NCBI GenBank assembly: GCA_019188255.1
Contig: JAETXT010000016.1
Span: forward strand, 434,001 to 498,000
Direction of reading: 5' to 3'
Origin: Verticillium longisporum
Lineage: Eukaryota; Ascomycota; Sordariomycetes; Glomerellales; Plectosphaerellaceae
DNA: 64,000 bases
The notes beneath the pieces were generated by a model. The model was given only the letters and a program-made list of their open reading frames with translations. It had not been told where the DNA came from and did not search any database. Both the position numbers and the translations under genes were made by a program. The number at the start of each line of letters is the position of its first letter. The stretch's first letter is position 1. Below, piece by piece: positions 10,623 through 22,755 of the stretch.

Positions 10623-12600
10623 GTTGTGTAGGTGTGTAATACCTTGCTATTCGAGTGGCTCAGGCTGGAGGTCCAGGTTTGGGGCCTTGCAGCACACATC
10701 AGGTTTGCACGTACCAGTTGACAGGCAGCTACGTCTGATCGTGATTAGTATTCATGATAGGACAACGGGGGCATCCGCATGTTCATACCATTAGGCACAG
10801 GCAGTACTGTATATAAGTCTAGCTTGGTCATCCCGAAGGGGAAATGGCGTGCTTCATTGCCGCAGCAGCCTGTAGTCCACTGGCACTGAAGGTCTTGCAC
10901 CATCAGGGTCGAGACAGCAAGATATTCTCGCGCGATTGCCTGTAGCGGCAGTGAACATCTCTAGTCGGGGTTTGCGCTGGGGCCGCCTAGCAAAAGAAGC
11001 TTTTGTATTGCCCCGACCACCGGCGCATTCAAGGAGAAGCCGACAAAACGCAATGTCATCAAGTGTATTTGGGCAGCTGGGTGGTGGTCTAACCCCATCC
11101 ACCAGCCATAGCAGATTAGACGGGGCCCGAGATTTGCCGTAGCCCATAGTGTTTGCTATGAAATGAAAATATTGTCGAAATAATGCTTCAGTAATTACTC
11201 CAGCATCCTTAAAGCCGTCAGAACCATATCCATTTCCAACAGTCATTAACACGTACCTTTCGTACCATTTAAAAGAGCTCGGCTTCAAACCAGGCTCGAA
11301 GGCCTAGATCAATAGATATCAACCGGCGGAGGTCTAGCAAGCGGTGAGGTTTGTTTTTAAGAACTTCGATAGCAAGGCTGATGAAATGGTTTCTAGTAAA
11401 CGACTCGGCATTTTGGTCATGGTTTTGGATCCCCTCAAATGTCGGGCTTGGCGTGGCTGGCTGATCGGCAAAGACATTCATACTATATTGTTGGTTAAAT
11501 CCACTTACTGTCTCAACGCGGTTGAAATACTTACTATGCGACTGCCCCGACCCTTGCCCCTAAACGCAGGAACTCTGCCTTAATTAACTAAAACCAGCTT
11601 CTATCAGATAATCCGTCCACTTCCCGAGATCTGGAAATGGCACGCCGATGATCTAGATTGCACGACCAGTCTGTAAGCAGTAGAAGAGTCCGGACATAAG
11701 GTCGTTAAGGCCTTCACAGCTTACAAGGTTAAAAGCGTACAAAAGCAGCGTGCCTTCTAATATAAGTTTCTCCTCATTAAACTATACTATGGCGAGGTTT
11801 TAGTGTATAATTAGTACATCGTATTGCGTCCTGCAGGCAGGGTATCAGTAGACGTATTGCAAATGCAGGCACTATCGGCGTACTGAGGGATTTTTGATGC
11901 TTCCTGCACCCTAAGTCTTCTCAAAGGCTTAAACGGTGAAGGGGAGGGTTATCGGGTAAGAAGAAGAGCGGAGGCGCTACTGAGCCGACTGCCTTAACGG
12001 GGACTTGGAAGGCTATGACTGCAGAACCCGTGCGGAAGGTTCGGGCTAGTGACTCGAGAGGGACTCGGGTCCGACTGAGCATCGAGGAGGCCCTCGTTAT
12101 TGCGGGCGTTGTGGTTGTGAGAAGTGCTTGGGCCAGGGGACAGACCATATAGGAAGTCCTCGGGAAGCGGTGTGACACAGTCTTTCAATGGACCGGCCAA
12201 GGGGGAGGTGGGAGTCTCATGCTCGGTATCATCGGGATACTCGCCCCTCTGGGCGTCGCTGGAGCAAGATGCCAATGTCAAGCCCAAGTCAGTCTACATG
12301 GGTCAGCAATGGAGAATAATAATTGATTGGACTTGTACCTATAGTTATAGAGAAACTCCCTGTCACTAGGTTATTGAGAGGGCGAGGGATCATTATGTTG
12401 GATGTATCGACGTGGAGGACACAGGGGCATAGAAGTGCACTTTCGAGCCAGAAAGAATGCAGAGATAGGGGAGCGCGACGTGCAGCGATAGATCACTTCC
12501 TGGACACCGAGAAGGCAACTGGTTTCCCAGGGACGCTTTTTATGCAGTGTCCAGCAACACTGCTAAACATTTGGGGGCCAACCTAGAGCAATCGCCAATC
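10623..12600. other. No supported gene
   Basis: Several short ORFs on both strands, the longest 10854-11288 on the minus strand (144 codons), followed upstream in another frame by 11269-11481. None has a motif I know or a phase-consistent splice join. I leave them unannotated. Confidence 0.3.
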
Positions 12601-15600
12601 TTCATCTCTGGGAACATGTTCCCAGGAGACTGTGGTGTGCTCACCACAACCTATAGGGGGCTATACCTGGGCATTTCAGCTTGGCAGAGTGGTTTAGGGA
12701 TATATCCCTAAAATGACCCTTATAGATAAAAGCAAGCCGGCATAGAGGGGATATAAGATATTGCTATCCCGCCTGGAAACCCTTATAAGCGAGGAACCTT
12801 GCCTATACATAGTGGTCCTACCTATAGGGACACTCATAGATCTGAGAGTAGCGATCTTGGGGTCTCCCTCCTACCTTTGGCTAGGGATCTTGAACTCCTA
12901 CTTTTAACTTAAAGACACTCCTTTAATAATGGAGACTCGCAATCGAGAGCCGTATTAGCCGTTTGCCCGCTTCTAGGAGGTGCTTAGACTAAGCGGGGTA
13001 CGGCTTAACGACCTAAAGGTATAACCCTCTAACGGATTTCTAATCCTTACTTAATAAGTAGTTTATTACCGCTATTAACGGGCTTCTCGAAGGCTTCACT
13101 AAGAACTATACGTAGGATAGACTTTCCGTTAGTTTAAAGGCAATAATCTCTAAGTAGTTCTCGCGAATTGCTTCTCCTCTAGGATATAAGGAAGAAATTA
13201 AGCGTTAGGTGACCGCTAAGACTTCACTATAATAGGACGCAGTCTACTAACCTTACCAATAACTTCAGAGTTTATTAAACCTATTGACGGCTATAGAGAA
13301 GACTAAGTAACGGGCTTATTTACTCGTATTCTATAATATACGAGAGCAATTCTTACGCTCAAAATGGCATAAGCTCATTAAGCACCTTAAGTCCAAGCTC
13401 ACAAGGTACGACGAAAATAATATAAATAATAACTATTATAGTTAGGGGAAGGGGGTCGGAGCCTCGATAGAATTTCTCGAGCACTAGATAAGCGTAGCGC
13501 ACTACCTATAGATGAATGTAACTATATCAACCGCACTACATAAGTTAATCTAGGCAGAAATACGCTTAGTTGCTAATACTAGAGTAAAGTCTAGAGTTTT
13601 GCGCAAAGCAGACACCGAACGTTGAAAGAATTACTACGTAGCTCCGCAGCTACGGGGTTTACTAAATAGAAGATATATAGTAGTGTTTTAATTATACGGA
13701 TAAGTTCTTCAACTATTAGAAAGTAAGCACCGCTTCATATATCGCGGGCTTACGCACGTAGGAGAAACGCAAGGCAGGACCGGAAAAGCTCACGCCGGCA
13801 TCGCTAAAGGGGATACAATTCGACGCTCCATTAGGGAGATAATAGAAGAACTAATATAGTGCCCGAGCGAATCATTTCGCGACTCATCCCTTGCTATGCA
13901 CCGAACATATGGCCGCTACTACTTCAGGAGGACGAGGTAGTATACAGCCTCATGGACGGTATATATGCTCTTAATATTAGGTTCATAGATAAGGATGCAA
14001 CATAGAGCGACCTATTGATATTTAGGGCAACTAACATCGAGGATTTATTACGTTCGACGCAACCCTCAATACGTCAAGGAGGGACAGATTTTAACGCTCT
14101 CTATCACGTAACTTATACATAATATCCAATATCGACCTTCTATTCTCCGATACTTAATTCTTCCGATACCTCTATCGGCACGAATAACCGTGGCGGGCTG
14201 TTGATTAGCAAGGTGGCCTCCTTACGTATCCGGATACAATTGACCTGCGCGTCGCCACCGACCTTCGCAGCAGGCTTTGGTCTTATTCTGACATATATCC
14301 AACGGGCCGAGGCTCTCTTTGAGCTTGCGCGCGTCCCCATGTATGTCGTGCCGGTCATCCATAGGAACGAGAAAGGACTTGATATTAGGCAGGACACGGA
14401 TGAGCTCATCTTTCTACTGATCCCTCAGGGGTTATATCTCTAAATAAGACGGCAACCTTAGAGAATAGTAAAAGCCACGTCGGGTCTAGAACGGCGAGAG
14501 TGATTTATGGAGGGGAGACTTAGTGCTGAGCCTCTGCCCTTCGCCTCTGCGTTAGTAGTAGGATGTGCGTTAGCCTACAGTACAACCACACCGACCAAGC
14601 ACCCGCAATTAGTACATAGATACATAGAGCGATTAACACCATCCTCAAAGCTGCACCCCATTATCGAATTAGGGAAGCATTTATATCAGCCGCACATCTT
14701 ATTAAAAGGCAACCCCAATAGAGAGAATCTCAGCAGGGATCAGAAAGAGGGAGGAATAGATTTCAAGGCATAAAATCCCTCCCAGCGCCCGCGTGAGTTT
14801 CAGTGAGCTTAAGCAACGATTCATATCACTAGCGAGCTACTCCTGGTCACAAAGACAGCCCCAACCTCTAAGCTATTCGGCGATACCTGTATTAAATAGA
14901 GCCATCCAGCCCCCCGATCCCTCTTAAACCCACTTTCAAGGGCTACATCCGCTCCGAGGAGGATACAACACTTCTCGTAGGTAGTTATATTCGGGGCAAA
15001 CTCGCTCACGCACCTAGAGGACCCTATTGATACGAAGTTCATCTCTTAATCCGAAGCGGTTCTGCTTTTATTATGGAAGATAACGTAACCGGACCCTAGA
15101 GATATCATTTTAACTAGGGCTATCCGGCTTTAATGGACAATCGGTCAGTTACGACTCTTTACGATAGATCTCTAACTCGGATAGCTATTACCGTTACCCG
15201 TAGTAGCACGGAGCATCGGGTTATCTCATATTTCAAGCCCGAGGACGTGAAAAATCTATCTACCCCGTCACAAGAAGCGCAGAAATAGTTACAAGCCCTA
15301 CTATTACCCTCGATATAACACACCTCCGCTAATCATAGTATCCATATTAAGTCTAGTATCGCCTAAGGGACGAGTTAACTGAATCTTCATTATTACATGA
15401 TCGCTAGGGCTAGACCGTAAGTTAACCGTCTCTTATCTTAGGCATAAGAAATCGATCCCCTTTCTCATATTTCCCTGGGGTATAATCATAATAGTGGTAT
15501 GAATGCACCCGCAGGTGTCCTAGCATTCTTAGACTCTTTCTCGGTAGTCATTATAGACTAAAGAAAATACAACCGCTTCCCTAGAAGTCTCTCTACTAGC

Positions 15601-17500
15601 TATACTAAAGTAGATAAAGCTATAACCATATCTCAAATGCTAGGTCGCCCCTCCAAGCCCTAAGATTTAAGCCCAGTATATCGTTTACTACCTAGTCTAC
15701 CCGTATAAGCCGAGAATAATAATAAGTACCGTAGAAGCGTCTCACCTCGTAGCGAGTTATTAACGCATATAGCTTAATGAAGTCATAGAAATAGCCCCAA
15801 GAATGCAAATAGGCAGGAACAGGATATCTCTCAAGTCTCTCCGAAACAGGCGGATCCTCTTAACGGTTTTAGTAAAGAGCTACTTAGAAACGAAGCCTAC
15901 CCTAAGAGTGTCCTGAGACGGGCTATTGGCAGTAGCCTTCTAATATAGCAACCATAATACAATATCTATCAGCAGACCGTAGTCCACAAACCCGGATAGG
16001 TAAATCGAGTAGATTGCCCAAGGAAATTTCCTATTTCTCGTCGCAATCTTGCTAGTTGTCCTTACTGCCAATTTGAGATACGCCTTTACAATGTGGCATT
16101 ATTCCTTAACTTACTTCTTTACTACCTTATAAATCTTCGGAGCTTAGGTGCAGTCGTTCCTAAGGTGGGTTCGACCCAATACTGCTCGTTATTTTGAAGT
16201 GCAATCTCCCGGCCTCCCTTAAGAAGACATCGAGTCCAAAAGTTATCGTCATCCGCCCTCAGCTTCAAGCCATTTCAGGTTTCTGATACTGAGCCGTCGA
16301 GGAACTGTCGATCTTGCACCATCACTGCCCGGAAAGCTGCTAATCGGCCAGAGAGTCAAGATATCGACTTTTCGATCGCCATAGTGGCTATGTTTTCGAC
16401 GCAGCGTCGTTCGATATTGTCAGCGAAGGTCCAATTAATGATAAATTATATGATTATGCCGGCCTTAATGCGGGTAGCTCTCTAGCAAGTGCTAACACCT
16501 CCGACTTAGGGGTTCTCGAAAGGGATAAGAACCTACCCATAGATACTATAAGGGAAAGTAATATTATTATCTACGAAGACGATAACCTTATAAGCTTTCT
16601 TTCTAGAGTCTAGGATGCTTTCTTGTCGGAGCGTTGGTTAGAGCAGAGTGAAGAGGTCTTCCGCACGTGGTCCGCAGCAGATAGAAGATAGGTAGGGGGT
16701 CGGAATACATCTGAATTTTGGCCATCCGCAGCTTGGAGGGCCCTCCGTAACCTCCATATACGTTTCTCGTAGCCCTTAGCCCCCCTGACCGACCCCCTGC
16801 TTGGCGACTCCGCAGGGAACCCGCAGGGTCCCCTGACATATCTATAGGCTATTTAAGCTGCTCCCGCTTGCCGGCTTAGGTAATATAAGAGACGTATACC
16901 TTTTAGATCTTTTTGCTTTAAAACGAATAAGTTTGCCTCGGCTTGCACGCGACTAAGCCTAGTAGAAGGCACGTAGATCGATATATACTTATACCTAGCA
17001 TTAACGTAGGTTTTAAGCCCGCTAATAAACTTAGCTATCTTATCACTATATATAGAAATGACCACCGTCATGCTAATTAGCCTAAGTAATAGAGAGATCG
17101 GAGGCAAAGCGGAGGCATATCGGAAGTAGGCAACAATATGAATAACGAGTCGCGTATATCGGAACAAGCTGAGAGGTGAGTGCCTAGTCATCTCAAACGA
17201 TCACGGTGCTTATAATCGACTAATAAAAGTATAGAGCGAGGTCCATATGGTAAACATCTTGACGGGTTCGGAGAGCAGTATGGTATTGCTTAGCAATGAA
17301 GACAGGGTGTGAAGTCGCGTAGCTAGAGTCAAGAACCCACGCTTCCTTCTAAGTGCCCGAGAATGTCGTCTATTATTTTGGCGGGTCGCAGGCTTCACGC
17401 CATCTAAGTTAATAGTAACAACGCCTCTTCACGATTTATGGTTTCGCTTCGACTTTAGGGCAGGAAAGACGCAGTCAGCGTGCATACTATCACAGCCGTC
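12600..17500. repeat. Decayed, stop-dense tract, probably an old transposable element
   Basis: Nearly 5 kb with a very high density of TA-rich stops (TAG/TAA) in all frames. Only a few ORFs of 60-110 codons occur, and none has a recognisable product. Composition sits between the GC-rich genes and the extreme AT island at 35 kb. Short words such as CTATAG, CTTAG and TAAG recur. This is what an old retroelement copy worn by point mutation looks like, but I could not recover reverse transcriptase or integrase motifs, so the class is open. Confidence 0.35.
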
Positions 17501-17534
17501 TCATGTTTTTACGTCTACAAGTTATCTACTTCTT

Positions 17535-17708
17535 CTAACTACCACCATCCTTATCCTTGCCTCCGTCTTCGCTGCCAAAATACGAAGCATTCCTAAAGGT
17601 TGCATCTTCGTCGATAGTCGGGGCGTCTTCTGAGCTGTTCGATTTGCCTCCGCCCTTGCCAGCAGGCTTGACATGGTCTTGGGGGTCTGGCTTTGGGTTG
17701 GGATCCAT
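17535..17708 (-). CDS. Small hydrophilic ORF, 57 aa
   Basis: ATG at 17708, TAG at 17537-17535. The product begins MDPNPKPDPQDHVKPAGKGG and ends DGGKDKDGGS: proline/lysine-rich at the start, acidic and glycine-rich at the end, with no hydrophobic segment. It is uninterrupted and compositionally unlike the decayed tract to its left. It could be a small intrinsically disordered protein or one exon of a longer gene. No family is recognised. Confidence 0.3.
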   Translation of the reverse strand: MDPNPKPDPQDHVKPAGKGGGKSNSSEDAPTIDEDATFRNASYFGSEDGGKDKDGGS

Positions 17709-19146
17709 GTTTCTGTATTATCAGCTACGCATAGGGGTGCTGCAATTACGACGGATACTGCACTTACTCATCTATTGAGATTCTAGAAGGATGTCAAGGA
17801 AGCCCTGGTGTTTAATTAAGTATGATGTGTTTCTTATAGCCAATTTAGCGCCGTTTTATGCCTGCAGGTTGATGGGCAGCGGAGCACTCCTGTGGCCTTC
17901 ACTTTGAGAGAGTCCCCGGGGAACACAGCTCACCAAGGAGCACGCCTTAACCATCCAGGGGTATACTCGAAGCCATCCATACAATGAGGCGTACGAGTGC
18001 TGTGCCTCACGCAGGCGGTGAGTCGAACCGTACGCAATATGAACCGCGATCCTGCGATTGACACCACGTTTCCTCAGCCACTCCATTCGGATGGCTGCTG
18101 CATGCCATTTTCCAACTATTTCACCCTTCCTAGCGGGCTGCAGGATGGTGTGCTGTGTTCACTAATGACAAAGTGGTCGAAAGAACGGATCTATCTGACT
18201 TGTTGTGACTGAGCCAGCATGTTTTGATGCTGACTCTGCTCGAAAAAAAAATGCATCTCTGCTCAGACGTGTCTTGGTTGCGACCTAAGGTATCATGCAG
18301 CAGTGATGTAGCATACGTTGATGCCAGACAGGGCCTTAGGGACGAGGCTGATGTCGTCGCACGCTGCCCCCTTTTAGTCATCGGAATGCATTACATGGAG
18401 GTATTATACATGCAACAATCCGCGTATGTGAATCAATGATGCGCCGGGCCCTATTATCCGACAAAATAGTAGCCTGAACATGCAATAAGCGGTACGGGCT
18501 CTAGAAGAATGTCGTCACCACGAAATTGAACGAAGTGGTACAACAGGAGACTTTCCAGCAGTCACTTCCGGGAGACCATTGGCCAGTTGCCAATAACAGT
18601 AAAACGATTTGAATACTACCGGGCGGTGACTAGAAAGAATGCATCAAATGAAGATTCTGCAAAGGTACATGTGTAAGTACCTCCGGGTCGCAGATAGGAC
18701 TATGCCTGATCGGCAACAAATGTTTAATGGAGCCTTGCATCCGGCCGGCCGGTCGTCAAAGAGTTGCGATCCCTGCACAAGGTGTACCACACAGACCAGT
18801 GATCCATGTAACAATGCCAATGGGGCTGTCAATGGGGGATATCACTGATCGGTGGGTGATTCGGCTGTATCACGGAACTGTGATCCATGTACCAACTGGA
18901 TCACACGAATGTGGTGCCTGCACTGACATGACAACAGAGCGCCGTCGATCCGTTTGTTCTGTCACCGTCTTGAAACGGTAGCCTCGTCTGCGTCTATCGG
19001 ATAAACCCCGGTTATCTAAAGTTGCTTGAGCCGCTGAGACATGCGATCCGAGAGCTTGTGAAATGCCCCGCGTTGTTGGGCATCATTGTCCGCAACACGC
19101 CCCCAACAACCACCAGCATTAGTCAGGCGTCACATATTCGTTCGCA
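17709..19146. other. Intergenic, no gene seen
   Basis: Only short unrelated ORFs. Around 18,780-18,910 the word gtgatccatgta occurs twice. No coding pattern is supported. Confidence 0.3.
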
Positions 19147-19912
19147 ATGGCGGCGACCCCGTTCAACTTGGAGGACGCGCTGCAGTCGATCCACGAGAAA
19201 GGCTTCTATGATTTAAACGAGCCCTTAGCGGGCGACCGAATCGCTGCGATGGAGCGCAATCACTTCCGGTACTTCACAGAATATGGCTTGGACTTTTGCA
19301 ATCAATTCGCCTTCGACGCGGCAAGTTATCCGGAGAACATCCACAGAACTCCTCTAACCGTTTAAAGCGTATCAGAAGTATTCTCGAAGAGTCTCTCGAG
19401 AGATGCCGCCTCGGTCACTGGCTCCGATACAAAGAATATCCTGGCCACGTCGAATGCTTTAGGAGAGGTGGGCTGGAAGCTGGCCGGCGCGTCTTGATGG
19501 TGCAGTTGTGGGCTGCAGGTTCGCAACTAGACTACTATCCCCGTTCGCACCTTCACAAGATGGACACCTTTAGGAGCCGAAGATCTCTCAACGAAATACT
19601 ACCGTCGGAGCTGGATCGCGTAGGCTTGAAGCCTGAACCAATAGACCTCCCAGTTGGCGGCCTGTGAGTGGTCCTCCAGCAGCGTGAGTTTTGGCCTAAC
19701 TCTTTAGCATAATTGCAGATGCCCGCCTCGGGTTTGAAATCAAGGAAGGATATGCTATCACATTTCTGTTCGCGACAGAGGAGGTGGTCGCGAAGTGGGC
19801 AAAGATAGTCCTCCCTAACTCCGAAAACCTAAAACGAAAGGTTGCCGACATGAGACGTCCAAACATAGACCTCAACTTTGACTTCGAAGAACCCAACGAA
19901 ATCGCAGGCTGA
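19147..19912 (+). CDS. Conserved-looking fungal hypothetical protein, frame broken once
   Basis: Exon 1 (19147-19320, MAATPFNLEDALQSIHEKGF...) ends at a GCAAGT donor. A GC-AG intron 19321-19375 (55 bp, CTAAC branch site) leads to KYSRRVSREM. The frame then changes by one base near 19400-19415 and continues LGHWLRYKEYPGHVECF through RVLMVQLWAAGSQLDYYPRS to PVGGL at 19663. A 44-bp intron (19664-19707, GTGAGT, CTAAC, TTTAG) joins GGL to IIADARLGFEIKEGYAITF and a C-terminal LNFDFEEPNEIAG ending at TGA 19910-19912. The two hydrophobic beta-rich blocks (VLMVQLWAAGSQLDYY and the IIADARLGF region) recall a double-stranded beta-helix fold, but no complete iron-binding H-x-D...H set is seen. No function is assigned. 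Confidence 0.45.
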
Positions 19913-20177
19913 TGGTCATCAAGAGTAGTTTCAATCCTCCTTTTGGCTCTCTTTCAACATCCTCATCCATTTTGTTGGAATGTTGTAGGAATACCATTCA
20001 TAATTTGCAACAGAGGAGCATCGAACTCCTCTACCAAACCCAAACCGTTCGTGGACTGGAATTCATACACATCTCCATACATGCTGAGGTAGTCGCCCGC
20101 ATTCACTGCTTCGACAGCATGGGGTACTGGTAGCAACGGCAGAGGAGACCGCATTGGGGTCACACCCATCGGGGCAA

Positions 20178-20986
20178 CTATTTGCTTGTCAGCCGAGTTG
20201 AGGGACAAAAGGGCGCCATACCATTGCATTCTCGGAGCTGAGGGGTCTCTCCACTAATCCCATCATCCGTGAACTGGTGGGTTCTCTTGGTTCGTGGTGC
20301 TTCTATGCGCAAATTCGCATCATCTGCAGTACGTTTCCTCTCAGTTACTCCTTTCGCTCTTCGGCGGCTTGCATCGTCCAGTTCCTTGTAGGCACGTTCG
20401 CGTAATTCAGTGCATGTTCGGTCGATGAAGTCCCTTTTCCTCCCACTTGCTTGGGGATGCTTCTCGGCATGCCTGATGTATTCGCTGGCGAGCCCCAAAA
20501 CCTTGAAACAGCATGGGCAGACCTCCTCGCACCTGACATCTAGACGGACGGTGTAAGGAACAATTTGAAGACCGAGTAGGGTCTAGTAGGATGGGGCTCA
20601 CGCTGCCAAAAGTGCCGCCGAAGCCTCTGTTTGGTTTTGAAGGGTTCCGACCGTTCACACGTTGGACAACGATGCGCTCCGGCGGCATCTCCCATCCTTG
20701 TACCCGCATGTTGGATCGTTTTGCACTCGCCATAGCAATTGTCTTCATGATCATTCGACCCATCGTGATTGTCCGGGCCGTTTTTGTCGTCAACTTTAAA
20801 GTGACTTCGGCACCTTTCGATTTCGGCTTCCAACCGGCGTTCTAAGGACTGGAGGATGTCAGTTCAGAAGGCGCAGTAGTGAGGGATACGGACTCGAATG
20901 CCCTCAATATGTTCAGATAGGTTGTGTTCCGTTTCGAATGAGGCCGAACACGTGCATTGACGATACTGGCGAGTCTCTCCTGACAT
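20178..20986 (-). CDS. C2H2-like zinc-finger protein, three exons
   Basis: Phase-consistent model: exons 20986-20890, 20841-20602 and 20539-20178, with introns of 48 bp (GTATCC...CTTAG) and 62 bp (GTGAGC...TCTAG). The product is 232 aa. It starts MSGETRQYRQCTCSASF, followed by a pair of histidine-bearing helices (EHNLSEH). Next come HRCPTCE...RLRRHFWQH, spanning the second splice, and CEEVCPCCFKVLGLASEYIRHAEKH, so three zinc-finger-like modules lie in series. A basic tail follows (SRRRAKGVTERKR; PRTKRTH), consistent with nuclear localisation. The first module has only a CxC pair, so it may not bind zinc normally. It resembles zinc-finger proteins common in accessory regions of plant-associated fungi and is a likely DNA-binding regulator. 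An upstream start is possible. Confidence 0.55.
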
Positions 20987-21302
20987 AGTATTTGACGTGG
21001 AGAGAGGTTGAAGGGAGAGGCTGGAAACAACAGACCTGGGGCGGGCAGCATTTGTATCCAATGACGGCACCGTAGAGACAACGGCATTTTAATTGGCCGA
21101 TGGGTCTGTCACGGCAACACGTAGTGTGCCATGTGGCGATTGGTAGGTGATCGCTAAGTTACTGGGATAAATACCGCGTGATGCCCTGGACATCACTTGG
21201 GGCCAACATTACAACTGTCCAGCTCAACTAACGCACCCCTTCTGTCCACTCGATATACTCTCGACAGGCTTCGAATTGAGCTCCCAAAGCCGAAAACCAA
21301 GA

Positions 21303-21392
21303 ATGTCTCAAAGGGAACCCTGCGAAACCTGCAACGGCAAAGGCATCGTGAACGGCATTCCGTGCCCTACCTGTAGTGGCAAGCCATCCTGA
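21303..21392 (+). CDS. 29-residue CxxCxGxG mini-protein
   Basis: An uninterrupted ORF from ATG to TGA, encoding a protein that begins MSQREPCETCNGKGIVNG and ends PCPTCSGKPS. It holds two CxxC pairs, the first followed by N-G-K-G and the second by S-G-K, which are the zinc-binding repeats of the DnaJ cysteine-rich domain. The two pairs could bind one zinc ion. Similar short CxxCxGxG proteins exist as stand-alone small proteins in fungi and bacteria. There is no intron and no other ORF competes in this spot. It is small enough for most gene callers to drop. Confidence 0.5.
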   Translation: MSQREPCETCNGKGIVNGIPCPTCSGKPS

Positions 21393-22030
21393 CGTGTCTC
21401 AGCATCTCATGTGAGTAATCCCAGGTTGCTGGCGTCTCGGTTTGGGCGGCTAATCAAATGCTCCACAAACAACAGCATGTAGATTTTGTTATGAGCTGGA
21501 TGTGGGGCAAATGAGATCATCTCTTCCTGAGCCGATCTTATTGGTCAGTATACAGGAGTGATACGCCAACGGTCGCTAAAACCGAGGAAACGGAGCCCCG
21601 GTGAAGGAGTACGGATTCCCAGTACGTGATGTTGTAGTCACAAGGTTTGTGAACAACCCGTTTAGAAAACAAAACGGAGAGGCAGGCATGCGGCGAAGGT
21701 TCCCACCCCGCCATAGATGCCCTGCAGTCAGCGAGCTTCACAGGCCGATGAATGGCGATTGACCACTCGGGAAGCTTAGAGACGGCGCGACCACATCCTT
21801 CATTAGGACACTCACTGTTAGAAGATACCAGACAGTCATCGTTGCCTGATGGAGGCGTCGGTCAGAAATCAAGTATAAAGATGCTGTTCGTTTTGAGAGA
21901 TGTCGTTTGGCAGCGGTGATCCAAGCCTTTCGACAGCTCTGAACACAATTTCTCGAGAGCAGTCTCTCCTTCATTTTGACACCCCAAGCCCTCACCCGTC
22001 ACTACATCTCGGGATCTCGGAGTTGTTCCA
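21393..22030. other. Intergenic, no gene seen
   Basis: Short ORFs only, no recognisable product. Contains the promoter region of the gene starting at 22031. Confidence 0.3.
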
Positions 22031-22686
22031 ATGTCGTTTCTTGCGAGCAAGTCCCGGAAATCCAGGTCAAGCACTAAAGAAAAGGGCAAGGACAGGGCAA
22101 CCAAAGACAGGCCGAAGGACAGATCGACCAAGAAGCACAAGAAGAAGGACGAGAAAAAGGACAAGAAGAAGGCCAGACATCAAGAGCCACTTGTTGACCT
22201 CTACTGTGCGATTTATACACCACATTTTGGCAACTATTACCACTGGGCCTTCGCAACCCACAATCAGGCGACGAGCCAGTGGCACCTCTTCCAGGTCGTT
22301 CAGGATGAACAAGATGGTCCCTTCAGGCCTGAGGGTCGTCAAACAAACCCAACAAACTCCGAGAGATGCCACCAGCCCCTCACGTTCTTAGGTCGGATGC
22401 ACCCAGGCTGGTGGGACACACTCGTCCAGCAAATTGGAATGATCCAGGTTCCGGGGAGGGCTTAGACTGGAATTGCCAAGACTACGTAATGGACATATGG
22501 CATGCTTTGCAGGCTGGTCAGATGATTGACGAGCTGACGTGGTACGAGGGCAGAGAGGAGATGCTTCCATATTACGGCCAGGACTTTGGTGGAGACGCGG
22601 ATGAGGAATCGGAGGAATATGAGGAACAAGAGGAGCAGGAAGGTCAGGTCATGTCGCAAGAGTTTGTCTATGACTCGAGTGAATGA
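22031..22686 (+). CDS. Fungal hypothetical protein, possible permuted papain-like fold; one-base frame break
   Basis: The first frame runs from ATG 22031 to a premature TAG at about 22463. The next frame continues to TGA at 22686. The switch lies at a G4 run (22453-22456); one more G would give a single 218-aa protein (657 nt, exactly divisible). The N-terminus is a lysine-rich, probably nuclear-targeting or disordered tail (KKHKKKDEKKDKKKAR). Then come DLYCAIYTPHFGNYYHWAFA, WHLFQVV, FLGRMHPGWW and, after the break, LDWNCQDYVMDIWHALQAG, with an acidic C-terminus. A conserved His (HWA) preceding a conserved Cys in NCQDYV is the order seen in permuted papain-like (LRAT/PPPDE-like) folds, so a thiol hydrolase or acyltransferase activity is conceivable. 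That is inference only. Confidence 0.5.
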
Positions 22687-22755
22687 GAGCGGTGATCCGT
22701 TCGCTCACCATTCACCACATGCTCCCTCAGGGGTGTAATAGAAAGTTCATTCTCC

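Noticed and set aside
10854..11481. Minus-strand ORFs of 144 and 70 codons as one gene
   Set aside because: The frames do not join by a valid intron and no family pattern is visible.
12590..12650. Hairpin-like words (gaacatgttcc; tgtggtgtgctcaccaca) as a tRNA or terminator
   Set aside because: No cloverleaf, A/B box or T-run; likely chance palindromes in a decayed tract.
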